Shown one piece after another: positions 1-10,807 of a DNA stretch of 64,000 nucleotides. The stretch comes from Azolla caroliniana. Its lineage: Eukaryota > Polypodiophyta. The translations under genes were made by a program, and so were the position numbers. Below the pieces are notes generated by a model that worked only from the letters and a program-made list of their open reading frames with translations, was not told the DNA's origin and made no database searches. Numbering within the stretch: position 1 is the stretch's first letter; each line of letters opens with the position of its first letter. The DNA lies in contig JBHGNT010000002.1 in NCBI GenBank assembly GCA_043228905.1, positions 24,800,001 to 24,864,000 of the forward strand, in the 5' to 3' direction.

Positions 1-506
1 TTGGGCAGAAGCCGATCATGCCGATGGAACGTACGATCTCCTCATGGGCAACCGTGGACTGGAAAGACGAGATGAGCCGGGAGGAACTGTTGGCGGCGCG
101 CATACGACAGCTCGAGCGAAGACCGTAGGATGTGGAGCAGGCTGCGGGAAAGCTTCGGGTGGCAAGGACGAGGAACAAAGCCCGGTTCGACCGAACGCAC
201 CGGCTCCGACCAAAGAAGATCGAGGAAGGCGACTGGGTGTTAGTCTACGACAGCAGCCTCGACAACCAACACCGAGCAACACGGAAGTTCGCAAGAAGGT
301 GGTTCGGGCCTTACGTGGTACAAAGCGCCAACGACAACGGGACGTACCATCTGGCGGAACTCGACGACACGAGAATGGCGATACCGGTAGCTGGGAAGCG
401 GATCAAAGCGTTCAAGAAGCGTCACGACGACGAGCCAGATCCGGTTAACCTAAACCGCGACGACGAACGATCCGAAACCGAGGACGAACCGACGGGCGGG
501 GAATGA
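1..506 (+). pseudogene. gypsy-A integrase C-terminus (Ty3/gypsy), partial
   Basis: Frame 3 runs from the window edge to a stop at 504-506 and encodes the C-terminal end of a Ty3/gypsy integrase. A run of R/K-x-K-x-x-F-D segments is followed by KKIEEGDWVLVYDSS and the GPY/F module (WFGPYVV), then PVAGKRIKAFKKR and an acidic tail. This order (DNA-binding tail, GPY/F, then end of pol just before the polypurine tract) is typical of plant gypsy pol. An in-frame TAG at 126-128 breaks the frame, so the copy is dead. RT, RNase H and the integrase core would lie to the left, outside the window. The PPT and LTR follow within 75 bp. Confident on family; the exact lineage is not assigned. Confidence 0.85.
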
Positions 507-578
507 AGACTAGACCGGTTTTCTCCGTCCCAACTCAATTGGCGCATGCCGGTGGATGCGCGGTTAGGTGGGGGCGGA

Positions 579-1220
579 TGTCGTGAAGAAAACCGTTCAC
601 AAGCGGAATCGGTGCACCGGAGCGTAGGAACCGGCTCTTCATGCACATACACCTTATGTTGTACATAAGAGAGAATTAGGTACATAGAAAATCCTAGGTA
701 GGTAGATTCGGTAGGTAGGAAGTTAATGGGAAACGGCTCCTTTCTTGCCTATAAAAGGAGGGAGACGGGGAGGAGAAAAGGGGGATCACGGTTAGAGAGG
801 ACGAAGTGTTGTCGGGTTGTCGGCCGAAGGCTTCTCTCACTTCCATACTCCGTAGCTTCTTCCTGTGTAGGTTTTCGGGAGGCTCGCGCTGCTCTGAGGA
901 ATGCCCGAGTGCTTCTGGCAGCACCTCCAACCTACTCCTTTCTTTCTGAGCGTTTACGAACAGGCATCGGCATCTGTTCGCCGGCCTGCTCGGTTGTAAC
1001 CGACTTCGTGCTTCTTGTTGTTTGTCCTGGTTAATATATATATACATACATTCGTGTCTCTCTGCGTCGGTGTCCCACTCGCGTCTTTGTGTCGAAGGGC
1101 CGTGTCCCTGTGAATCTACGCTCGCACGTAGTGGGTCTCTTTTCCTTTCTCTCTTGCTCTTCGGTACAGGACCCCCGAGGTCCCGCCTCATTCCACGCAT
1201 CCGCGAGGAATACCTCGACA
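579..1220 (+). repeat. gypsy-A 3' LTR
   Basis: The LTR starts TGTCGTGAAG directly after a purine-rich tract (GGTGGGGGCGGA, 567-578) and ends TACCTCGACA. A TATA box (CTATAAAAGGAGG) lies near 750. Its reverse-complement partner is at 8191-8805. The base after it begins ACGG, which matches the copia-1 sequence on the far side of the insertion (8806-8810, CCGTT on the plus strand). Confidence 0.85.
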
Positions 1221-4104
1221 ACGGGGTCATGAAGTTCAGCAAAGGGAGCCTGATTGTGGCTCGGGCCCGGAAGGTAAACACGCTGTACCTGATGAATGCC
1301 TGGTTATGTCCGGAAGAAGTGAACGTGGCATCCAACACTGCCGGTGAGCTATGGCACAAGAGGCTATGTCATATGAGCGAGAAGGGGATGAAGAGGCTTG
1401 CAGACGACAACCTCATTCCAGTGAAGAACGTGCACTTAGAGAAGTGCACTGATTGTCTGGCCGGTAAGCAGAACCGGACCTCCTTCCGACCAAGGCCACC
1501 GATGAGACGTAATGCACCACTGGAGTTGGTGCATTCGGATGTGTGTCAAGTAGACACGAAGTCACATGCCGGAGCGCAGTACTTCGTGACGTTCATAGAT
1601 GACCACAACCGGAAGCTGTGGGCCACACCATTGAAGACGAAGGATCAGGTGTTATCCGTCTTCAAAGAGCTCCACGCGAGAGTCGAAAGAGAAACCGGCC
1701 GGAAGCTGAAGGCGGTTCGAGCAGACAACGGAGGAGAATACCGGGGGCAGTTCGAGGAGTACTGCCGCTCGAAGGGAATCCAGCTCGAATTTACCGTGCC
1801 GAAGACGCCGGAACTAAACGGACTGGCCGAGAGGATGAACCAGACCATAATGGAGAGGGTCCGGAGTATGCTAGTGCATGCAAAACTACCCAAGAAGTTT
1901 TGGGCTGAGGCACTGTCGACGACGACATATGTGATAAACAGATCACCCTCAGTACCCTTGGACGGAGACACGCCACAGAGAGTATGGACCGGTAAGGAAG
2001 TGTCCTACCGGCATCTGAGGGTGTTCGGGTGTCTCGCGTACGTGCATGTTGCAAAGGACCGGAGAGGAAAGTTAGATCCAAAGACCCGGCCATGCATATT
2101 CCTCGGTTACGGTGACGATGAGTTCGGCTACCGAGTGTGGAACCCGGTCGACAAGAAGGTATTCCGGAGTTGAGATATTATCTTCATGGAGGACAAGACG
2201 CTCGCCGACTGGGAGTCAGAGAAGAAGATAATGAACTCCGAGTTGACTGGTAAGGATAGACTCTACGATGAGCAGACCCAACCGGCAAGAGACCGGTTAG
2301 CACTCGAGGAACCAGCCGGTTACGGTGAGGATACCGAACCGGCAGAAGAAGAAGTAGAGGAAGGTTAGACCGGAACCGGCCAAGACTCCGAATCGGATTC
2401 GGATGAAGAGCAAATGGAGGAGCTGGTTACCGAAGCCCGAAGACGGAGATATCCTCTAAGAAAGAGAAGGGCCCCCCAGAGATTTCTGGATGCAGAGCAT
2501 GTTCTGCTGTCCGATGAGGGGGAGCCGGAAAGCTTCGAAGAAGTGAAGCAAGACACCCACAGCCGAAAATGGTTAAGTGCCATGCAGGATGAGATGGATT
2601 CCCTGCATGAGAACCATACGTACGAATTGGTGGAGTTGCCGAAAGGAAAGCGGGCACTCCGAAACAAGTGGGTGTACAAGTTGAAACCGGGAGATGCCGG
2701 CAACCCCCCGAGATACAAAGCCAGGATCATGGTGAAGGGGTTCCAGCAGAAGAAGGGCGTGGACTTCGACGAGATATTTACCCCGGTAGTAAAGATGACC
2801 TCCATCCGGATGGTGTTGAGTATAGCAGCAAGCATGGACCTCGAGGTAGAGCAGCTGGACGTGAAGACAACATTCCTTCACGGCGACCTCGAAGAGGAGA
2901 TCTACATGCAGCAACCGGAAGGATTTGTGGAGAAAGGGAAGGAGCACCTGGTATGCCGGTTGAAGAAGAGCCTGTACGGACTGAAGCAGGCTCCCAGGCA
3001 ATGTTTACCGGAAGTTCGACTCCTTCATGACCGATCAAGGGTACCACAAGACGCAGGCCGATCACTGCGTGTTTGTGAAGAAGTTCGAAGGAGGGGACTT
3101 CCTGATACTCCTCCTGTACGTGGATGACATGTTGATCGTCGGACGGGACCAAGTCAAAATACGGATGCTGAAGAAGGCTCTCAACCGAACCTTCTCAATG
3201 AAAGACTTGGGTCCGGCAAGAAAGATGTTGGGGATGCACATCATTCGGGACCGGTTAGAGAAGCAACTATGGGTGTCACGGGAGAAGTATGTAACAAAGG
3301 TGCTTCACCGGTTCAACATGTCAGAAGCGAAACCGGTCGGATCGACACTTCCGGCAAACTGCAGGCTATCCGGCAAACAAAGCCCGAAGACGAAAGCAGA
3401 GAAGGTGGATATGATTAAGATTCCATATGCCTCTGCCGTCGGGAGCTTGATGTACGCTATGGTGTGTACCCGACCAGATATAGGATACGCAGTCGGAGTG
3501 GTGAGCCGGTTCATGAGTAATCCCGGCAAGGACTATTGGAACGCAGTCAAATGGATACTCCGGTACTTGAAGGGCACTTCAAATATGTGTCTCCGATTCG
3601 GCTCCGGAAAACCTCAACTGGACGGTTTCACCGATTCGGACATGTCGGCTGATGTGGATACCAGCCGGTCTACATCCGGGTATGTGATGACATATGCAGG
3701 GGGAGCTGTTTCTTGGCAGTCGAGGCTGCAGAAGACGGTTGCATTGTCAACCACGGAGGCGGAGTACATGGCAGCTGTGGAAGCTGGCAAGGAAATCTTA
3801 TGGATGAAGGACTTCATCGGTGAGCTCGGTATACGGCAAGAGGAATACCGACTCTATTGCGACAGTCAAAGTGCCATCCACCTTGCTAAGAATGCGGCCT
3901 ACCATTCCCGGACGAAGCATATCCAACGGAGGTATCACTGGATCCGGGAAAGAGAAGATGACCAGTAGTTCGCACTGACGAAGATCCACACGGCCGAGAA
4001 CGGGTCAGATATGCTGACCAAAGTGCTGACACCCGACAAGTTGGATGCATGCCGGAAGAGAATCGGACTGGTAAGACACCCCATGCCGGAGTGAAGGGGG
4101 AGTC
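1221..4104 (+). pseudogene. copia-1 pol, 3' half (integrase, RT, RNase H)
   Basis: The translation matches a TNT1-type copia polyprotein from just before the integrase zinc finger to the RNase H end. In order: LWHKRLCHMSEKG with a downstream C-x2-C zinc finger; integrase core with HSDVCQV, DNGGEY and the glutamate in PELNGLAERMN; RT with the catalytic YVDDM; RNase H with TEAEYMA and LYCDSQSAIHLAKN. It is dead: TGA near 2171, TAG near 2366, a one-base frameshift near 3000 (after APRQ) and TAG near 3966. Gag and protease are missing here because gypsy-A inserted at 1220/1221. The matching 5' half lies inverted at 8806-10013. PPT (GAAGGGGGAG) is at 4093-4102. Confidence 0.88.
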
Positions 4105-4797
4105 TGTTCGTCGGCACTGTTCTTCTCCCTTCCCATCCGGTATCGGCCTCAGCCAAAACGGTATGAGGAGTACCCGGCTACGGAGAGCCGGATGATACAG
4201 ACCCGGTGTGAACCGGATGAGGAGTACTCGGCTACGGAGAGCTGGATGGTGCAGACCCGGTATGAACCGGATGAGGAGAACCTGGCTACGGAGAGCCGGA
4301 TGGTGCAGGCCCGGTATGAACCAGAGGAAGAGACATATTCGTAAATATGTTTCTGAGAGCCCATTGTGGCTATATTTGTAAATAGCCGAAAAGTCATATT
4401 AGTATAAATATGACTTAGGGCAAACTAATATTAGGTTGTTGTTATTTTTCTTGTTGGTGCAAGAAGCAGAGACATCACGTAACGTTGTACAGAGAGAGAG
4501 AGAGAGAAAGAGGTCGTTGCCTCTGTTGTAACCGGCGCCTGTGGCGAAGATCGTGAGTCCGAGGTCGTTGCCTCCGTGAACTCACCGTTTTGTACATTCA
4601 TACATAGTGACAATTTGCAGCCTGTGGGCTGCCGTGGTTTTTTTTTTCCCTAGTTTGGGGTTTTTTTTTCCATGTAAACCTCCTGTGTACTCTTCCTCTC
4701 CTTTGTGTCGTGTTCTATTTCCCATTTTTTTTCTGTGTATCACTCTAAGCTCGGTTGTGGCCGAGCGTTGCGCATAAGGAACGTTGGTTTCCCGTCA
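4105..4797 (+). repeat. copia-1 3' LTR (tip inverted)
   Basis: It begins TGTTCGTCGGCAC, the reverse complement of the normal tip of this LTR family, then continues as the normal LTR and ends CCCGTCA. It carries about three 54-bp CCGG-rich units (4150-4325), three hairpins (4333-4350, 4368-4387, 4393-4414; the last contains TATAAATA), a GA microsatellite (about 4491-4508) and a U5-like end. The next five bases, GATAA (4798-4802), are the reverse complement of the TTATC at 10808-10812. Confidence 0.85.
4393..4414 (+). promoter_or_regulatory. copia LTR core promoter: TATA box in a hairpin
   Basis: Arms GTCATATT (4393-4400) and AATATGAC (4407-4414) form a perfect 8-bp inverted repeat around TATAAATA. 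The same arrangement recurs in the LTRs near 6040, 10410, 14697, 19330 and 22825, and with altered arms near 31332 and 36055. The TATA role is inferred from position and sequence. Confidence 0.6.
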
Positions 4798-5682
4798 GAT
4801 AATATCTCGACTCCGGAAAACCTTCTTGTCGACCAGATCCCACACTCGGTAGCCGAACTCATCATCGCCGTATCCGAGGCATGTGCAAGGTCGGGACTTT
4901 GGATCCAACTTTGCTCTCCGGTCCTTTGCAACATACACGTAAGTGAGACACCCGAACACCTTAAGATGCTGGTAAGACAATTCCTTACCGGTTCACACTC
5001 TTTGCGGCGTGTCTCCGTCCAAGGGTACTGAGGGTGATCTGTTTATCACGTACGTCGCTGTCGTTAGCACCTCAGCCCAAAATGTCTTGGGTAACTTGGC
5101 ATGTGCATTACGTCTCATCGGTGGCCTTGAGTGGAAGGAGGTCCGGTTTTGTTTACTGACCATGCAGTCGGTGCACTTCTCAAGATGCACGTCTTTCACC
5201 GGAATGAGGTTGTCATCGGCAAGCCTCTTCATCCCCTTCTCGCTCATGTGACACAGTCTCTTGTGCCACAACTCACCAGCAGTGTCACATGCCATGTTCA
5301 CTTCTTTCGGGCATAACCGGGCATTCATCAGGTACAACGTGTTGACTTTCCAGGCCCGAGCCACTATCAGGCTCCCTTTGCTGAATTTCATGACTCTGTT
5401 CTGGATGCTACCCATGTAGCCTTCATCATCCAGCCGACCGGCTAATATCAAGTTCAATCGAACCTCCGGAACATGTCGGACATCCTTCAAGAAAAATTTG
5501 CATCCGGTTGGTGTTGTCAGCCACACGTCTCCTATGCCGACAATTCGGCATGTACCTTCATTCCCCAACCGGACACAGCCTTGCTCACCGGTTGTGTAGG
5601 ATGAGAAGCATTTCTGGTCTGGGGTAAGGTGGAATGACGCTTTGGAATCAACAACCCACGTTGTCTCATCTCCGGCAAGGTT
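4798..5682 (-). pseudogene. copia-X protease-integrase fragment with integrase core deleted
   Basis: On the minus strand this fragment starts in the protease (WVVDSKASFHLT), runs through the LWHKRLCHMSEKG zinc-finger region, and jumps from RRNA directly to HAKLPKTFWAE. The whole integrase catalytic core seen in copia-1 and copia-2 between those points is absent. The protease triad DSG reads DSK. The frame shifts again near 4985 before the FGCL..DDEFGYRVW segment. The piece ends at GATATTATC, where copia-1 inserted. Its RT-RNase H continuation is at 10808-12718 on the opposite strand. On its upstream side it is cut by copia-Y. Confidence 0.85.
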
Positions 5683-6478
5683 TGACAAGAATACACGCTC
5701 CCTAAGCACAACGCTCGGCCACAACCGAGTCTAGGATCAAACACAGAAAATGGGTAAGGTACGCACGACACAGTGAAGAGAAGACTACACAGGCAAACTA
5801 GGGAAAAACCACGATAGCCCACAGACTGCAAACTATCACTATATCACAATGTACAATAGTAAAGCACCGAGGCAACAACCTCGAGCTTGCTATCTTCGCC
5901 ACAAGCGGCGGTTACAACAGAGGCAACAACCTCTTCCTCTCTCTCTCTCTCTCTGTACACAGTTACGCACTCAAATCTTGCACCAACAAGAATGACAACA
6001 ATTACTATTACTAAGTTTGCCCTAAGTCATATTTATACTAATATGACTTTTCGGTTATTTACAAATATAGCCCCGATGGACTCTCAAAAAACATATTTAC
6101 AAATATGTCCCTTCATCCGGTGAGCGCTTCTCACCGGGCCTTCGCCATCCGGCTCTTGCCGGGTACTCGTCATCCGGTTCTCACTGGGCCTTCAACATCC
6201 GGCTCTTGCCGGGCGCTCGTCATCCAGTTCTCACCAGGCCTTCAACATCCAGCTCTTGCCGAGCGCTCGTCATCCTGTTCTCATCGGGCCTTCAACATCC
6301 GGCTCTTGTCGGGCACTCGTCATTTGGTTCTCACCGAGCTTTCAACATCCGGCTCTTGCCGGGCACTCGTCATCCGGTTCTCACCGGGTCTTCCTTGTCG
6401 GGTACTCGTCATCCGGTTCTCATCGGGTCTTCCTTGCCGGGTACTCGTATCCCATCCGGAGGGATCTGTTTCCTAACA
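5683..6478 (-). repeat. copia-Y 3' LTR
   Basis: In sense (minus) it starts TGTTAGGAAACAG after the PPT complement AACTCCCCCTT (6479-6489) and ends CTTGTCA at 5683. U3 contains about five 50-bp tandem units (about 6138-6390). It holds the hairpin TATA region (6028-6049) and a CT/GA microsatellite near 5936-5954. The solo LTR at 22462-23084 is a close relative. Confidence 0.85.
6138..6390 (-). repeat. 50-bp minisatellite in copia-Y U3
   Basis: About five copies of a 50-bp unit built around CATCCGGCTCTTGCCGGG, CTCGTCATCCGG and TTCTCACCGGGCC. Related LTRs carry two to three copies of a similar 54-bp unit. Confidence 0.75.
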
Positions 6479-7606
6479 AACTCCCCCTTCACTCCGGCAT
6501 GGGATGTGTTACTAGTTCGATCCGCTTCCGACATGCATCCAGCTTGTCGGGTATCAACACTTTGGTCAGCATATCTGACCCGTTCTCGGCGGTGTGGATC
6601 TTCATCAACGCGAACTCTCGATGTTCTACTTGCTCTCGGATCCAGTGATACCTACGCTGGATATGCTTCGTCCTGGAGTGATATGCTGCGTTCTTAGCAA
6701 GGTGGATGGCACTTTGACTATCGCAATAGAGCCGATATTCATCTTGCCTGATACCGAGCTCTCCGATAAAGTCCTTCATCCATAATATTTCCTTGCCGGC
6801 TTCCACAACCGCCATGTACTCTGCATCCGTGGTTGACAACGCAACCGTCTTCTGCAGCCTCGACTGCCATGAAACAACTCCCCCTCCATATGTCATTACA
6901 TACCCGGATGTAGACCGGCTGGTATCCACATCAGCCGACATATCCGAATCGGTAAAGCCGTCAAGTTGAGGTTTACCGGAGCCGAATCGGAGACACATAT
7001 TCGAAGTGCCCTTCAAGTATCGGAGTATCCATTTGACCGCGTTCTAGTGCTCCTTGCCGGGATTGCTCATAAACCGGCTCACCACTCCAACTGCGTATCC
7101 TATATCCGGTCGGGTACACACCATTGCGTACATTAAGCTCCCGACGGTAGAGGCATATGGAACCTTCATTATATCAGCCTTTTCTGCTTTCGTCTTCGGG
7201 CTTTGCTTACCGGATAATCTGCAGTTTGCTAGGAGTGTCGATCCGATCGGTTTCGCTTCTAACATGTTGAACCGCTTAAGCACCTTTGTCACGTATTTCT
7301 CCAGTGAAAGCCACAATTGCTTTGTTGGCCAGTTCCGGATGATATGCATCCCAAGCATCTATCTTGCTGGACCCAAGTCTTTCATTGCGAAAGTTCGGTT
7401 GAGAGCCTTCTTCACCATTCGTATTCTGGCTTGGTCCCGTCCGACGATCAACATGTCTCCACGTACAGAAGGAGTATCAGGAAGTCGCCTCCTTCAAACT
7501 TCTTCACAAACACGTAGTGATCGGCCTGCGTCTTGTGGTACCCTTCATCGGTCATGAAGGAGTCGAACTTCCGGTACCATTGTCGGGGAGCCTGCTTCAG
7601 TCCGTT
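6479..7606 (-). pseudogene. copia-Y RT-RNase H fragment
   Basis: Minus-strand sequence encodes the RT C-terminal half and RNase H of a TNT1-type copia. The segment around the RT YVDDM motif (near 7456) has lost bases, so the catalytic box is out of frame. A TAG replaces Trp near 7046 (NPGKEH then stop). RNase H motifs TDAEYMA and LYCDSQSAIHLAKN are still readable. The fragment ends at 7606 inside the LYGLKQ region, where gypsy-C is inserted. No gag, protease or integrase of this copy is present. Confidence 0.85.
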
Positions 7607-7670
7607 GTCGCGTTGTTAAGCGCGTACGTGTAGAAAGGGGCGGGACCACGGGGGTCTTGGACCGAGGAGG

Positions 7671-7708
<38 letters not shown>

Positions 7709-8088
7709 TTCACCGACACGTAGAAGAGAGAAAGAGAGATATAGAACGTAACACTTAATTATAATGACAAGAGATTACAAACTCCGACAGTTACAACTGA
7801 CAAAGCGGCGACGGACCCGACACGGGGACCCTACTCACGCACACCGACGACAGTCTCACGACTCCAAGAAACAAAAGGGGAAAGGGAGTGACTCTGCTGG
7901 AAGCACACGGGCTATCCACGAAGCAGAGGCAGCGACCTCCCGACACCCGTAGAGAGCGACGATTCGAGTCGAAGTGAGAGCGCCCCTCCTTCCGTTCTGC
8001 AGCCCCCGCTTTTCTTCTTCCTCGCCCACGATACCCATTTTCCCTTGTCCTCCCTTTATTCCATGTCCCTCTCACCGGGATACACACA
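7607..8088 (-). repeat. gypsy-C 3' LTR
   Basis: In sense (minus) it begins TGTGTGTATCCC after a run of G (complement at 8090-8097) and ends GTTGTCGCG..ACA-type at 7607, like the gypsy-J LTR (AACGCGACA). It contains the same CCCCCGTGGTCCCGCC segment as the gypsy-J LTR and a GA microsatellite (about 7669-7708). The adjoining copia-Y base run reads ACGG in sense. Confidence 0.75.
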
Positions 8089-8190
8089 ATCCCCCCCTAA
8101 TAAATGCGTGCGGCTTAGTATTTACATCCACCGGTTCGTGTACAAAATATGACGTCACGCGTCCATCCGTGTAAGGGCCGGTTTACGCGC
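8089..8190 (-). other. gypsy-C PPT and 3' internal stub
   Basis: Minus-strand AGGGGGGGAT is a polypurine tract. Upstream of it lies CCGGTGGATG, which is shared with the sequence just before the gypsy-A PPT and resembled by gypsy-J (CCGGTGGACG). The element stops abruptly at 8190 against the end of the gypsy-A LTR, the likely inversion breakpoint. Confidence 0.6.
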
Positions 8191-8805
8191 TGTCGAGGTA
8201 TTCCTCGCGGATGCGTGGAATGAGGCGGGGCCTCGGGGGTCTTGTACTGAAGAGCAAGAGACAAAGGAGAAGGGAAGGGACCCACTACGTGTGGGCGTAG
8301 ATTCACAGGGACACGGCCCTTCGACACAAAGACGCGAGTGGGACAGCGACACAGAGAGACACGAATGTATGTATTAACAAAGACAACAACAAGAATACGA
8401 AGTCGGTTACAACCGAACAGGCCAGCGAACAGATGCCGATGCCTGTTCGTAAACACACAGAAAGAAAGGACTAGGTTGGAGGTGTTGCCGGAAGCACTCG
8501 GGCATTCCTCAGAGCAGCGCGAGCCTCCCGAAACCTGCACAGGAGAAGCTATGGAGTTTGGAAGAGAGAGAAGCCTTCGACCGACAGCACGACAGCACTT
8601 CGTCCTCTCTGATTCCGCGATCCCTTCCTCTTCCTCGTCTCCCTCCTTTTATAGGCAAGAAGGGAGTCGTTTCCTATTAACTCCCTACCTACCGAATCTA
8701 CCTACCTAGGATCTTCTATGTACATCATAAGGCGTACGTGCATGAAGAGCCGGTTCCTATGCTCCGGCGCACCGATTCCGTTTGTGGATGGTTTTCTTCA
8801 CGACA
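8191..8805 (-). repeat. gypsy-A 5' LTR (inverted relative to the 3' LTR)
   Basis: This is the reverse complement of the 579-1220 LTR, from TGTCGAGGTA (8191) to TTCACGACA (8805). It is followed at 8806 by CCGTTCCGGATGCTACC, the copia-1 sequence that precedes the insertion point. Sequence to its left is not gypsy-A internal DNA but the gypsy-C stub. Confidence 0.82.
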
Positions 8806-10013
8806 CCGTTCCGGATGCTACCCGTGTAGCCTTCATCATCTAGCCGACCGGCTGATATCAGGTTCAGACGAACCTCCGGAACGTGTCAAACATCCTTTAG
8901 CAGCAACTTGCATCCGGTTGGTATTGACAGCCACACGTCTCCTATGCCGATAATTCGGCATGTACCTTCATTCCCCATCCGGACACAGCCGTGGTCACCA
9001 GCTGAGTAGGATGAGAAGCATTTCCGGTCCGGGGTAAGGTGGAACGACGCTCCGGAGTCTACCACCCAGGTCATCTCGTCGCCGGCAAGGTTTATTTCAC
9101 TCTCCTCGGTGATGAGCATCAACTCTTCTTCGCTTGCCGCGATTGCCGTCGTTCCCTTCCGGTCCAGCCCCCTCCGGTCTTTACTGTTCCGGTCCGGGGT
9201 TTGCTTTGAGTCTGTACCGTTGGTTTCCTTGTCTTTACGGAAATGCCGACAGTTCTTTTGGAAGTGTCCCAGCTTGCCGCAATAGAAGCAAGTAGGCCTC
9301 CCCCTTGACTTTGACCGTGTCCCCGACTTCTCCCGGTTCTAGGGACTACGGTTTCTGTGTCTTCCGCGTTCTAATTCGGTAAGGAGCGCTTTGGAGTCGG
9401 AGCTCGTATCTTTATCCTTCCGACGCGCCTCCTCATCTAGCAAGCTCGACTTTACTCTTGCTAGGGATAACCGCTTTCCTTCCGGCCCGGCGTTGCCCAA
9501 AGTGACAACCAACGTCTCCCAGCTATCCGGGAGGGAACCGAGCAAGAGTAGCGCTAGTACCTCGTCGGCAAGAGGTACTTCCAATGACGTTGCCTGGTGG
9601 GTCAGCCCTTGGAAGGCATTCATGTGCTCCGCCATGCTGGAGCCATCTTGGTACCGGAGTCTTACTAGCTTCCGGAATACCGAAACCTGGTTAACAGCAT
9701 TTTTGTTTTGGAACATTATGCCGATCTTCTCCCAGAGCTCATGAGCCTTGCTCTCTTCATTGAAGTTGTTGTACAGGCTCATGTCGATGAAGCACCGTAT
9801 GTACGCCGTTGTCTTCATGTGCATCACCTCCCATATCGTGGCGTCGATTTTGTCCAGTCTCTTGTCCCCGAACTGAACCGGCAGCCAGAGGTCTTTAACA
9901 ACGAGCACGTCCCTCATCTTCGACTTCCACACTGAATAGTTGGAGCCGGTGAGCTTGAACATGCCGCCAAACGATTCGTCCATTTTCTGTGTCGATTTTG
10001 CTCTAATACCAAT
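8806..10013 (-). pseudogene. copia-1 gag and protease, 5' half
   Basis: Gag starts at the ATG complementing 9981-9983 (MDESFGGMFKLTGSNY), about 30 bp after a slightly mutated tRNA-Met primer site (TGGTATTAGAGC). The gag frame runs to a TAG at 9339-9341, after GRHRNRSP, where other copies have Gln. Beyond it a zinc knuckle (C-x2-C-x4-H-x4-C, CFYCGKLGHFQKNC) and the protease (WVVDSGASFHLTPD) are readable. The sequence ends in the GYTGSIRNG region at the gypsy-A insertion. The 3' half is at 1221-4104 on the other strand. Confidence 0.87.
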
Positions 10014-10807
10014 TGACGGGAAACCAACGTTCCTTATGCGCAACGCTCGACAACAACCGAGCTTAGAGTGATACACAGAAAAAAAAAATGGGAAATAGAA
10101 CACGACACAAAGGAGAGGAAGAGTACACAGGAGGTTTACGTGGAAAAAAAAACCCCAAACTAGGGAAAAAAAAACCACGGCAGCCCACAGGCTGCAAACT
10201 GTCACTATGTATGAATGTACAAAACGGTGAGTTCACGGAGGCAACGACCTCGGACTCACGATCTTCGCCACAGGCGGCGGTTACAACAGAGGCAGTGACC
10301 TCTTTCTCTCTCTCTCTCTCTCTGTACAACGTTACGTGATGTCTCTGCTTCTTGCACCAACAAGAAAAATAACAACAACCTAATATTAGTTTGCCCTAAG
10401 TCATATTTATAATAATATGACTTTTCGGCTATTTACAAATATAGCCACAATGGGCTCTCAGAAACATATTTACGAATATGTCTCTTCCTCCGGTTCATAC
10501 CGGGCCTGCACCATCCGGCTCTCCGTAGCCGGGTACTCCTCATCCGGTTCATACCGGGTCTACACCATCCGGCTCTCCGTAGCCGAGTACTCCTCATCCG
10601 GTTCACACCGGGTCTGTATCATCCGGCTCTCCGTAGCCGGGTACTCCTCATACCGTTTCGGCTGAGGCCGATACTGGATGGGAAGGGAGAAGAACAGTGC
10701 CGACGAACAGACTCCCCCTTCACTCCGGCATGGGGTGTCTTACCAGTCCGATTCTCTTCCGGCACTGTTCTTCTCCCTTCCCATCCGGAGGGACCTGTCT
10801 CCCAACA
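10014..10807 (-). repeat. copia-1 5' LTR with fold-back extension
   Basis: In sense it starts TGTTGGGAGACAGG at 10807 and ends CCCGTCA at 10014. It is about 101 bp longer than the 3' LTR, because a normal LTR tip is joined to a copy of the pol end plus PPT, then to the inverted tip seen in the 3' LTR. It is followed on the plus strand by TTATC (10808-10812), the target duplication. Confidence 0.85.
10676..10786. repeat. 27-bp inverted repeat around a PPT
   Basis: Arms at 10676-10702 and 10760-10786 are perfect reverse complements. The 57-base spacer (10703-10759) holds the end of the copia RNase H frame and the polypurine tract. Confidence 0.9.

Noticed and set aside
1022-1220. N-terminal extension of the long frame at 1022-2173 as part of a protein
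   Set aside because: The first roughly 66 codons lie in the gypsy-A LTR; only the part from 1221 matches copia integrase. The joined frame is accidental.
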